Positions 46,899 through 55,131 of a stretch of 64,000 nucleotides of DNA are shown here, in pieces. Where the stretch lies: contig NZ_FO704550.1 of assembly GCF_000968195.1 (NCBI RefSeq), positions 1,550,001 through 1,614,000 of the forward strand, given 5' to 3'. The notes beneath the pieces are model-generated. The model saw nothing but the letters and a program-made list of their open reading frames with translations, was not told where the DNA came from and did no database searches. The stretch's first letter is position 1. Each line of letters begins with the position of its first letter. The DNA is from Xenorhabdus doucetiae (GTDB lineage: Bacteria > Pseudomonadota > Gammaproteobacteria > Enterobacterales > Enterobacteriaceae). The position numbers were made by a program, and so were the translations under genes.

Positions 46899-46911
46899 GT
46901 GACAGCGTCAG
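46899..46911. other. matS-like site (12 of 13)
   Basis: GTGACAGCGTCAG differs from the MatP consensus GTGACRNYGTCAC only at the last base. About half of such windows would contain a one-mismatch site by chance. Confidence 0.35.
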
Positions 46912-46988
46912 CGATTTGAATGTTTCTATGGAAACGCAATAAGCTAGGCGTCTTGTGGATAAGGTTATACAGATGTTATCAATTAAAT

Positions 46989-47030
46989 CTGTTAAAACAC
47001 ACCCGTTAAAGCACGCCTGTTAAAAATAAT
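46989..47030 (+). repeat. Three tandem 14-bp repeats ahead of pepN
   Basis: CTGTTAAAACACAC, CCGTTAAAGCACGC and CTGTTAAAAATAAT follow each other without gaps. The array ends 14 bases before the pepN start codon. Confidence 0.85.
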
Positions 47031-47044
47031 GGAAAAGGTTCCCT

Positions 47045-49663
47045 ATGACACAACAGCGACTCGTTAAACACCGTCTGGATTATAAAGCACCAGATTACAC
47101 AATAACTCACATTGACCTCGATTTTGAGCTGAATGCTGAGAAAACAACGGTGACCGCAATCAGTCAGGTAAAACGTCAGGTTAATGACATTACCCCACTG
47201 GTTCTGGATGGAGAAAATCTCACGTTAAAAAGTCTCTATATCGATGATAAAGCGTGGGAACATTATCAAGAACAGGAGGGAAAGTTACAGATTGAACAAC
47301 TTCCAGCCCAGTTTACCCTGAAAATTGTGAATGAAATTAACCCGGCAGCCAATACCGCACTCGAAGGGCTGTATGTGTCTGGCGATGCCTTGTGTACCCA
47401 ATGTGAGGCAGAAGGGTTCCGCCACATCACGTATTATTTGGATCGTCCGGATGTTCTGGCGTGTTTTACCACTCGCATAACCGCGGATAAATCCAAATAT
47501 CCCTTCCTGCTTTCCAATGGTAACCGTATCGAGCAAGGCGTGCTGGAAGATGGCCGCCATTGGGTGAAATGGCAGGACCCATTCCCCAAACCGGCGTATT
47601 TGTTTGCCTTGGTGGCGGGGGATTTTGATGTCCTGCGTGACACATTCGTGACCCGCAGTGGTCGTGAGGTGGCACTGGAACTGTTTGTTGATCGGGGCAA
47701 TCTGGATCGTGCTGACTGGGCCATGACATCGTTGAAAAACTCGATGAAATGGGATGAAACCCGCTTTGGTTTGGAGTATGACCTTGATATCTATATGATC
47801 GTCGCGGTTGATTTCTTCAATATGGGGGCGATGGAGAACAAGGGGCTGAACGTTTTCAATTCCAAATACGTTCTGGCAAAAACAGAAACCGCAACTGACA
47901 AAGACTATCTTGCCATTGAAGCGGTGATCGGCCATGAATATTTCCATAACTGGACAGGAAACCGCATTACCTGCCGTGACTGGTTCCAGTTAAGCCTGAA
48001 AGAAGGGCTGACCGTCTTCCGTGATCAGGAATTCAGTTCTGATTTAGGTTCCCGTTCGGTTAACCGCATTAATAACGTGCGGGTGATGCGTGCGGCACAG
48101 TTCGCTGAAGATGCCAGCCCGATGGCCCATCCAATCCGTCCCGATCAGGTGATGGAAATGAATAACTTCTATACGTTGACCGTCTATGAAAAAGGCGCGG
48201 AAGTGATTCGGATGATCCATACCTTATTGGGTGAAGAACAATTTCAGGCGGGTATGCAGCTTTATATCCACCGTCATGATGGCAGTGCTGCAACCTGTGA
48301 TGATTTTGTTCAGGCGATGGAAGATGCTTCAAACGTCGATTTGACTCTCTTCCGCCGCTGGTATAGCCAATCTGGCACACCGGTGCTGACTGTCTGTGAC
48401 GAATACGATGCAGACAAACAGCAATATATTCTGCATGTTAGCCAAATGACACCGCCAACGGCAGATCAGAAAGAGAAACAGCCACTGCACATTCCTCTGG
48501 ACGTTGAGCTTTACGATGAGCAAGGCAGGGTTATCCCTCTGCGCCGTCATGGTCAGCCTGTGCATCATGTTCTGAATGTGATTAATGCAGAACAAACATT
48601 TGTATTTGATGATGTTCCATCACAACCTGTGCCTTCTTTGCTGCGTGAATTTTCTGCACCCGTGAAATTGGATTATCCCTACCGTGATGAACAGCTTTCA
48701 TTCTTAATGAAACATGCGCGTAATGAATTCTCCCGTTGGGATGCGGCGCAGACATTACTGACCAATTACGTGCAATTAAATGTTGTCCGTAACCAAAAAT
48801 TCCTGCCACTGGAATTGCCAATGCACGTCATTGATGCTTTCCGTGCGGTACTGCTGGATAAAGATATCGATCCGGCATTGGCGGCATTGATTCTGACGCT
48901 TCCGTCTGAAAATGAAATGGCAGAACTGTTTACCGTCGTCGATCCTAAAGCGATTCATGATGTCATCCAGGCAATGACCAAAGCACTGGCCAATGAAATG
49001 GCAGATGAATTTGCGGCGGTTTATCACAGCCTCCAGACCGGTGCATACCGTGTAGAACATAAAGATATTGCGAAACGCGATTTGCGTAATACCTGCCTTT
49101 ACTATTTAGCCTTTATTGGCGACAAAGCGTTGGCGGATAAATTAGTGGCAGCACAATATTATCAGGCGGATAACATGACTGACTGTATCGCTGCTTTGTC
49201 TGCGGCGGTATTTGCTGAATTGCCTTGCAGTTATCAATTAATGGATGAATTTGATCAGCGCTGGCATCAGGATGGTCTGGTCATGGATAAATGGTTCAGG
49301 CTGCAAGCCACCAATCCAGCCTTTGATGCACTGGATAAAGTCCGTGACTTGATGCAGCACCGTTCTTTCAGCCTGAGCAATCCAAACCGCGTTTATTCAC
49401 TACTGAGAACGTTCTTTAGCAATAATGCGGTGGCTTTCTATGCGGAAGACGGTAGCGGTTATCAATTCTTGGTGGAAGTGCTGACCGATCTGAATAGCCG
49501 CAATCCGCAAGTCGCATCACATTTGATTGATCCCTTGCTTCGTCTGAAACGTTACGATGAGAAACGTCAGGTTTTGATGCGTGCGGCACTGGAACAGTTG
49601 AAAAAATTAGAGAACCTGTCGGGTGATCTGTTCGAAAAGATTACCAAGGCACTTGAAAGTTAA
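47045..49663 (+). CDS. pepN: Aminopeptidase N
   Basis: PepN is the main cytoplasmic M1 zinc aminopeptidase and finishes ATP-dependent protein breakdown. The 872 residues contain the substrate-binding GAMEN motif (about residue 260) and the zinc site HEYFHNWTGNR with the third ligand in KEGLTVFRDQEF (about 297-320). A long helical C-terminal domain follows. It is divergent from pncB. The ssuEADCB sulfonate genes found between pepN and pyrD in E. coli are absent. Confidence 0.99.
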   Translation: MTQQRLVKHRLDYKAPDYTITHIDLDFELNAEKTTVTAISQVKRQVNDITPLVLDGENLTLKSLYIDDKAWEHYQEQEGKLQIEQLPAQFTLKIVNEINPAANTALEGLYVSGDALCTQCEAEGFRHITYYLDRPDVLACFTTRITADKSKYPFLLSNGNRIEQGVLEDGRHWVKWQDPFPKPAYLFALVAGDFDVLRDTFVTRSGREVALELFVDRGNLDRADWAMTSLKNSMKWDETRFGLEYDLDIYMIVAVDFFNMGAMENKGLNVFNSKYVLAKTETATDKDYLAIEAVIGHEYFHNWTGNRITCRDWFQLSLKEGLTVFRDQEFSSDLGSRSVNRINNVRVMRAAQFAEDASPMAHPIRPDQVMEMNNFYTLTVYEKGAEVIRMIHTLLGEEQFQAGMQLYIHRHDGSAATCDDFVQAMEDASNVDLTLFRRWYSQSGTPVLTVCDEYDADKQQYILHVSQMTPPTADQKEKQPLHIPLDVELYDEQGRVIPLRRHGQPVHHVLNVINAEQTFVFDDVPSQPVPSLLREFSAPVKLDYPYRDEQLSFLMKHARNEFSRWDAAQTLLTNYVQLNVVRNQKFLPLELPMHVIDAFRAVLLDKDIDPALAALILTLPSENEMAELFTVVDPKAIHDVIQAMTKALANEMADEFAAVYHSLQTGAYRVEHKDIAKRDLRNTCLYYLAFIGDKALADKLVAAQYYQADNMTDCIAALSAAVFAELPCSYQLMDEFDQRWHQDGLVMDKWFRLQATNPAFDALDKVRDLMQHRSFSLSNPNRVYSLLRTFFSNNAVAFYAEDGSGYQFLVEVLTDLNSRNPQVASHLIDPLLRLKRYDEKRQVLMRAALEQLKKLENLSGDLFEKITKALES

Positions 49664-49672
49664 TCTATAACC

Positions 49673-49698
49673 TATCCTCCGGTTATCGCCGGAGGATA
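49673..49698 (+). terminator. Hairpin after pepN
   Basis: TATCCTCCGG and CCGGAGGATA are a perfect ten-bp stem with a six-base loop, ten bases after the stop. A T-run is missing directly after it, so termination is likely but not classical. Confidence 0.6.
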
Positions 49699-49809
49699 TC
49701 AGGCCGCCGACCGTCAAGAGTGCTTTTTTGTTTACACAGATAATGGTAAATTAACGCTCTCTTCCTGTTACGACAACACAGCCATTATAAAAGCAATAGG
49801 TCAATTTAA

Positions 49810-50820
49810 ATGTATTATTCTCTAGTACGGAAGGCATTGTTCCAGCTTGATCCTGAACAGGCACATGAGCTGACTTTCCGCCAGCTTAAACGTGTCGCCG
49901 GTACGCCTTTCGAATTCCTTATCCGCCAGTCAGTTGCCACTAAGCCCGTTACCTGCATGGGTTTGTCTTTCAAAAATCCCCTTGGTTTAGCTGCGGGTCT
50001 TGATAAAAACGGTGATTGTATTGATGCGTTTGGCGCGATGGGCTTTGGATTTGTTGAAATTGGCACGGTGACGCCGCGCCCACAAGCCGGAAATGATAAG
50101 CCAAGATTATTCCGGGTGGTTGAAGCGGAAGGGATCATCAACCGGATGGGGTTTAATAACCTTGGGGTGGATAATCTCGTAGAGAATGTTAAGCGCGCGA
50201 AATATGACGGGATTATCGGGATCAATATTGGGAAAAATAAAGATACGCCGGTCGAAAATGGCAAAGAGGATTATTTAATTTGCATGGATAAAATTTATCC
50301 GCATGCAGGTTATATTGCTATCAATATTTCTTCTCCTAATACACCGGGTTTGAGGACATTACAGTATGGTGATGCACTGGATGATCTCTTATCTGCGATT
50401 AAAAATAAGCAAAGCGAACTTGAGCAAAAGTTCCAAAAATATGTTCCGGTTGCTGTAAAAATCTCGCCCGATCTGTCAGAAGAAGAATTAATAAAAATTG
50501 CTGATAGTTTAATGCGTCATCATATTGATGGGGTCATCGCAACAAATACCACATTGGATAGAAAGATTGTGGAAGGTTTGCATCACTGCCAGCAGGCAGG
50601 AGGATTGAGTGGACGCCCTGTGCAATTGCGCAGCACAGAGATTATCCGTCGCCTTTCCCAAGAATTAAAAGGTGAAATACCGATTATTGGTGTCGGTGGA
50701 ATTGATTCACTGGTTGCCGCCAGAGAAAAAATGGAAGCAGGCGCTTCATTAATTCAGATATATTCTGGTTTTATCTATAAAGGGCCAAAACTCATCAAAG
50801 ATATCATTAATCATATCTGA
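49810..50820 (+). CDS. pyrD: Dihydroorotate dehydrogenase (quinone), class 2
   Basis: PyrD oxidises dihydroorotate to orotate and passes electrons to quinones at the inner membrane. The 336 residues show the N-terminal amphipathic membrane-binding region, GLAAGLDKNGDCIDAFGAMG (about residue 58), the ISSPNTPGLRTLQ loop with the catalytic Ser of class 2 enzymes, and FMN-binding GVGGIDSLVAAREKMEAGAS near the end. It follows pepN and precedes zapC. I see no PurR operator in the 146-bp gap. Confidence 0.98.
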   Translation: MYYSLVRKALFQLDPEQAHELTFRQLKRVAGTPFEFLIRQSVATKPVTCMGLSFKNPLGLAAGLDKNGDCIDAFGAMGFGFVEIGTVTPRPQAGNDKPRLFRVVEAEGIINRMGFNNLGVDNLVENVKRAKYDGIIGINIGKNKDTPVENGKEDYLICMDKIYPHAGYIAINISSPNTPGLRTLQYGDALDDLLSAIKNKQSELEQKFQKYVPVAVKISPDLSEEELIKIADSLMRHHIDGVIATNTTLDRKIVEGLHHCQQAGGLSGRPVQLRSTEIIRRLSQELKGEIPIIGVGGIDSLVAAREKMEAGASLIQIYSGFIYKGPKLIKDIINHI

Positions 50821-50980
50821 ATATTTGTTGCAATTTGGGGGCAGGGGTTTATTTCTGCCCTCAACTCGTCTATATTTTGTCTTATAGATTAAATTTAATC
50901 ATTTATTTTTTAACTTCTTATTTCGGTGATAATGTTTATTTTTAACCAAAAAAGCTATTTTGAGCATAAAAGGGTAATCA

Positions 50981-51532
50981 ATGAAAATTAGACCTGATGA
51001 TCAGTGGCGCTGGTATTTTGATCCTGAGCATAGCCGTGTCATGCTCGATCTTGCTAATGGCATGGTTTTTCGTTCTCGTTTCCCGGCCAAAATGTTGACT
51101 AACTATGCCATGACAATGAAAGAAATGGCATTTTCAGTCGATGATGCCGCACTTTTTTATACTTTTGAAGAACATTCACGTCGTGTCAATATCGCCCCTG
51201 CATTGAGAGCTGAATTAGCTTTAAATGGAGTGGTGGCGTTACGTTTCATGAAACCACAAATGCCTAAGAGCTGGTATTTTTCCCATTTTTCTTTGATAGC
51301 AAAACCAGAACACGGTGAAATTGTTCAGCTTCAATTACAGGATAATGGTATTGAAGCACTGTTTATGGCAGTAGAAGTGGGTGACAATGCCAGTTTATGT
51401 CTATTGGCACAGCAAACATTAGCATTGAATGATCGAGTGATGAATTTTTGTGATCCCATTAAGGTCATGAATGACCGCATTATGCCTTATATTGAGCCAA
51501 CTCAGTCATCGATATATGATAGGGCAATATAG
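50981..51532 (+). CDS. zapC: Cell division protein ZapC
   Basis: ZapC binds FtsZ and stabilises its bundles at the Z-ring. The 183-residue product matches the family at both ends (KIRPDDQWRWYFDPEHSRVM; DPIKVMNDRIMPYI) and in the central KPQMPKSWYFSH. It follows pyrD by 160 bp and converges on ycbX with a shared hairpin. It is more diverged from E. coli than its neighbours, which is usual for this accessory division factor. Confidence 0.9.
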   Translation: MKIRPDDQWRWYFDPEHSRVMLDLANGMVFRSRFPAKMLTNYAMTMKEMAFSVDDAALFYTFEEHSRRVNIAPALRAELALNGVVALRFMKPQMPKSWYFSHFSLIAKPEHGEIVQLQLQDNGIEALFMAVEVGDNASLCLLAQQTLALNDRVMNFCDPIKVMNDRIMPYIEPTQSSIYDRAI

Positions 51533-51650
51533 GGCCACTAGACGCTGTATTCAGCATTTTATTAACTTTATTACTCCTATTAACATTATCAATTGCATTT
51601 GTGATGCAAATTCACCAATTAAAATTAATAAGATAGATGTAGAAATATAA

Positions 51651-51687
51651 AAATCAGACAGATGGCTGACTTATTACTGCCTGATTT
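51651..51687. terminator. Inverted repeat between convergent zapC and ycbX
   Basis: AAATCAGACAG and CTGCCTGATTT pair over 11 positions with one mismatch. Flanking A and T runs suggest bidirectional termination. Confidence 0.6.
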
Positions 51688-51721
51688 AATCGAAAATGCT
51701 GTCGTCTTATATTATTAATGT

Positions 51722-52834
51722 TTAGCCTAATTCAATGACTAAATCATTCTGAGGTATACAGCTACATACCAGAATTTTTCCATCATTCTTGATAGACGTT
51801 GATTTTAAGGGCAATACCTCTCCTTTAATCAGAGACACTTTACAGGCACCACAAATTCCGGCACGGCATGAATAGGGCACGCGAATGCCTTGATCTTCGA
51901 GTTGTTCTAAAATAGTTTGCTGATTATTGCCAATAAAACGCTGCCCGTTGAATTCAATAGAAACAGTCTGTTGGGCAACTTCCTTAATCGTCAAATCAGC
52001 CGCTTGCTCACCGCCGCCATATGCGCGTGGTGTTCTCTTTTCTAAAATGGTAACCGGATCGCCTACACGGATAATACCACTGTTACGGGCAATGGCATTC
52101 TGGCCAAAATCAACCGCACCATCTTCTTTGGCGGTTCTAAAAGACTGTAGTGTCGCCAGTGGTTCACCTTGCGGATTTTTACGCCCTTTTTCCGGGCTGA
52201 CGGTAGTCAAAATACAGCGGCTGCATGGTTTTGGCAGATCGAAAACAATATCGCCGATTTGGATGACCTGCCAGCTATCCTCTGCAAACGGTGCGGCACC
52301 TGTGACAATAATATTGGCACGGAACTGCTCTATTTTAATGCCGGCAGGACAACGTTGTTGCAAGGCATGAAAAGAGGCTTCATTGATAATTAAATAGGGG
52401 AAACCATCTGCGAATGATAAAGAGACATCGGGAAATTTTTTGACCCGCCGTGTCAACTCTTCGCTGAGCCAGCGTAATTGTACAGGGATATTAAAAAAAC
52501 CACTAAGCCAACTATTCACCCTCTCAGGGGCGACTAAAGCGGTAAAATGATTGCCCCAAACTTCGGTGGGGAAACGTTCCTCCTGAAAATCATCGTAAAG
52601 TACCGTTGCGCTTTCTCCGTTGGGTGCCTGCAAATACAGGCCGTTATGCAGCATGGTTGGCGTAAATAGCAGCATCTGTGGATATTGGCGGGCAGTCATA
52701 AAAGTACCGTCTGTTGTGGTGATCATAAAATTGCGGTCAAACATCAGGCCACTTTCATTGACAAGGGAATGAGAGAGTTGTAATCCACGCATGGACTTGA
52801 CGGGATAGGTATAGAGGCGCGACAGAGTTAACAT
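51722..52834 (-). CDS. ycbX: MOSC and 2Fe-2S domain protein YcbX
   Basis: YcbX is a molybdenum-cofactor enzyme that reduces N-hydroxylated bases such as 6-hydroxylaminopurine. The 370 residues have an N-terminal MOSC-N beta-barrel (LYTYPVKSMRGLQLSHS), a MOSC domain with the conserved Cys in LPKPCSRCILTT (about residue 212), and a C-terminal plant-type ferredoxin domain with CRAGICGACK and a last Cys pair in LVCSCIPQ. It converges on zapC and is divergent from rlmKL, with a tandem repeat between. Confidence 0.94.
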   Translation of the reverse strand: MLTLSRLYTYPVKSMRGLQLSHSLVNESGLMFDRNFMITTTDGTFMTARQYPQMLLFTPTMLHNGLYLQAPNGESATVLYDDFQEERFPTEVWGNHFTALVAPERVNSWLSGFFNIPVQLRWLSEELTRRVKKFPDVSLSFADGFPYLIINEASFHALQQRCPAGIKIEQFRANIIVTGAAPFAEDSWQVIQIGDIVFDLPKPCSRCILTTVSPEKGRKNPQGEPLATLQSFRTAKEDGAVDFGQNAIARNSGIIRVGDPVTILEKRTPRAYGGGEQAADLTIKEVAQQTVSIEFNGQRFIGNNQQTILEQLEDQGIRVPYSCRAGICGACKVSLIKGEVLPLKSTSIKNDGKILVCSCIPQNDLVIELG

Positions 52835-52851
52835 CCATTATCTCCAAAATA

Positions 52852-52909
52852 TTTTTATCTTTGCCGACATGTTTTCATCTTTGCCAACATGTTTTCATCA
52901 TTGATCGTG
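52852..52909 (+). repeat. 20-bp tandem repeats between ycbX and rlmKL
   Basis: TTTTTATCTTTGCCGACATG is followed by TTTTCATCTTTGCCAACATG and a partial third copy, TTTTCATCATTGATCGTG. The array begins 18 bases from the ycbX start codon and lies in its leader or promoter. Confidence 0.85.
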
Positions 52910-52994
52910 TCAGCAACTTTAGGATATGTCGAAGGTATTGGCTATAATGTGCAGCAATTTTTTTAGTGGTGAATTTTTTGTGATGATTAATAAG

Positions 52995-55127
52995 ATGAAC
53001 TCTCTGTTTGCCAGCACCGCACGTGGGCTGGAAGAACTGTTAAAAAACGAACTAGAAATGCTGGGAGCGCAGTCCTGTAAGATTGCCCAGGGTGGGGTTC
53101 ATTTTCAGGGCGATGATCGGGTGATGTATAAGAGCCTGCTGTGGAGCCGGCTGGCATCCCGCATCATGATGCCGCTTAACCAATTTAAAGTTTATAGTGA
53201 CTTGGATCTGTATCTTGGTGTCCAGTCCATTGACTGGAGTGAAATTTTCTCAGTGGATAGCACGTTCTCGGTGCATTTCAGCGGCACTAATGAGGAGATC
53301 AGGAATACCCAATATGGCGCATTGAAAGTCAAGGATGCCATTGTCGACAGTTTTATGCGCAAAATAAAGCAACGTCCAGATGTGGCCAAACAACAACCTG
53401 ATGTCCGTGTCCACGTCTTCCTGCATAAAGAAAATGCCACCGTGTCACTCGATTTGAGCGGCGATAGTCTGCATATCCGTGGCTATCGTGATCTGGCCGG
53501 ACAAGCCCCACTGAAAGAGAACCTGGCGGCAGCGATTATTTTGCGTTCTGGTTGGCAGGTCGGAACGCCAATGGTTGATCCCATGTGTGGTTCAGGGACG
53601 TTGCTGATAGAAGCGGCCATGCTGGCAGCCGATTGCGCGCCCGGCTTGCATCGCAAACATTGGGGATTCACTTCGTGGTTGAAATTCAATGAAACAATCT
53701 GGCGTGAAGTGACGACAGAAGCACAGGTGCGTTTCCGTAAGGGGTTACAGGAAACCACTTCCCGCTTTTTTGGCATGGATATTGATCGTCGTGTCATGGA
53801 TATGGCACGTTCAAATGCGCGCAGGGCAGGGGTAGCCCAATTGATCCAGTTCCAGCAGGGAGATGCCAGCAAACTGGAAAATCCTCTGCCGGAAGCGGAG
53901 GGGATCGTATTAAGTAACCCGCCTTATGGTGAACGTCTTGAAAGTGAACCCGCGTTGATTGCGCTGCACAGCGTATTTGGCCGAGTGGTGAAAGCGCGTT
54001 TCTCTGGCTGGCGTTTGTCATTGTTCAGTGCTTCACCTGAATTATTGAGTTGTTTGCAATTACGCGCAGAGCGTGAATTTAAGGCGAAAAATGGCCCGCT
54101 GGATTGTATCCAGAAAAATTATTCTATCCAGAAGCGTGAGCAGGGAGCGGATAAACCGCAGTCATTGGATACCGGTATCGCTGAGGATTATGCTAACCGT
54201 CTGCGTAAGAATGAGAAAAAACTCAGCAAGTGGGCCAAACAGCAAGGCATTGATTGCTATCGTTTATATGATGCGGATTTACCCGAATATAACGTTGCTG
54301 TTGATCGCTATGCCGATAAAATCGTTGTACAGGAATATGCCCCGCCGAAATCCGTGGATGCCAACAAAGCGCGCCAACGCCTGTTTGATGTGATCAGTGC
54401 CACCATGAATGTGCTTGGCTTATCATCCAGCCAACTGATTTTGAAAACCCGCCAACGCCAGAAAGGCAAAAGTCAGTATGAAAAAGTGGCCGAGAAGCAA
54501 GAATTCTTTTTGGTTAACGAATATGATGCGAAATTCTGGGTTAACCCGACCGATTATTTGGATACCGGATTATTCCTTGATCACCGCATTGCCCGCAAAA
54601 CCTTGGGCGAAATGAGCCGCGGCAAGGATTTCCTTAACTTGTTTGCCTATACCGGTTCGGCGACCGTTCACGCAGGATTAGGCGGTGCGCGTTCGACAAC
54701 CACGGTAGATATGTCCCGTACTTATCTTGAATGGGCAGAGAAGAACTTACAGGCAAATGGCTTAACCGGACGCCAGCACCGTTTGATTCAGGCTGATTGC
54801 CTGGGGTGGTTAGCGGAGTCCCGTGAACAATTTGATCTCATCTTTATTGATCCCCCGACCTTCTCTAACTCTAAGCGCATGGAAAACACGTTTGATGTTC
54901 AGCGTGATCACATCACATTATTGAAACAACTCAAACGCTTGTTACGTCCGGGTGGAACCCTGATGTTCTCCAATAATAAGCGCGGTTTTAAAATGGATTT
55001 TGCGGAATTGAATCAGTTAGGGCTGGTTGCCAATGAAATAACAGAAAAAACGTTGTCTCAAGATTTTGCCCGTAACCGTCAGATCCATAACTGTTGGCTG
55101 CTGCGTCACGCTGGCGAGGAAAAATAA
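52995..55127 (+). CDS. rlmL: 23S rRNA methyltransferase RlmKL (fused)
   Basis: This fused enzyme makes m2G2445 (RlmL part) and m7G2069 (RlmK part) in 23S rRNA. About 710 residues include an N-terminal THUMP region, the RlmL Rossmann domain with the motif SNPPYGERL (about residue 309) and MCGSGTLLIEAAMLA. The RlmK domain follows, with FLNLFAYTGSATVHAGLGGA and IFIDPPTFSNSKRM. I use ATG 52995 (MNSLFASTARGLEELL), the family start; ATG 52983 is also possible. uup starts 4 bp after the stop. Confidence 0.96.
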   Translation: MNSLFASTARGLEELLKNELEMLGAQSCKIAQGGVHFQGDDRVMYKSLLWSRLASRIMMPLNQFKVYSDLDLYLGVQSIDWSEIFSVDSTFSVHFSGTNEEIRNTQYGALKVKDAIVDSFMRKIKQRPDVAKQQPDVRVHVFLHKENATVSLDLSGDSLHIRGYRDLAGQAPLKENLAAAIILRSGWQVGTPMVDPMCGSGTLLIEAAMLAADCAPGLHRKHWGFTSWLKFNETIWREVTTEAQVRFRKGLQETTSRFFGMDIDRRVMDMARSNARRAGVAQLIQFQQGDASKLENPLPEAEGIVLSNPPYGERLESEPALIALHSVFGRVVKARFSGWRLSLFSASPELLSCLQLRAEREFKAKNGPLDCIQKNYSIQKREQGADKPQSLDTGIAEDYANRLRKNEKKLSKWAKQQGIDCYRLYDADLPEYNVAVDRYADKIVVQEYAPPKSVDANKARQRLFDVISATMNVLGLSSSQLILKTRQRQKGKSQYEKVAEKQEFFLVNEYDAKFWVNPTDYLDTGLFLDHRIARKTLGEMSRGKDFLNLFAYTGSATVHAGLGGARSTTTVDMSRTYLEWAEKNLQANGLTGRQHRLIQADCLGWLAESREQFDLIFIDPPTFSNSKRMENTFDVQRDHITLLKQLKRLLRPGGTLMFSNNKRGFKMDFAELNQLGLVANEITEKTLSQDFARNRQIHNCWLLRHAGEEK

Positions 55128-55131
55128 CATT

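Larger units (their letters stand above)
46617..47044. other. Divergent pncB-pepN intergenic region
   Basis: These 428 bases contain no coding frame. A possible pncB -10 (TATACT on the - strand near 46680) is visible. A matS-like site (46899-46911) and three tandem 14-bp repeats (46989-47030) lie on the pepN side. Confidence 0.55.

Noticed and set aside
46954..46962. Perfect DnaA box (TGTGGATAA) before pepN
   Set aside because: A single nine-base match is expected about once in two windows of this size on both strands, and no cluster or AT-rich unwinding region is near.
47285..47947. 220-codon frame antisense to pepN
   Set aside because: It is antisense to a conserved gene with no domain of its own; codon bias of pepN explains the open frame.
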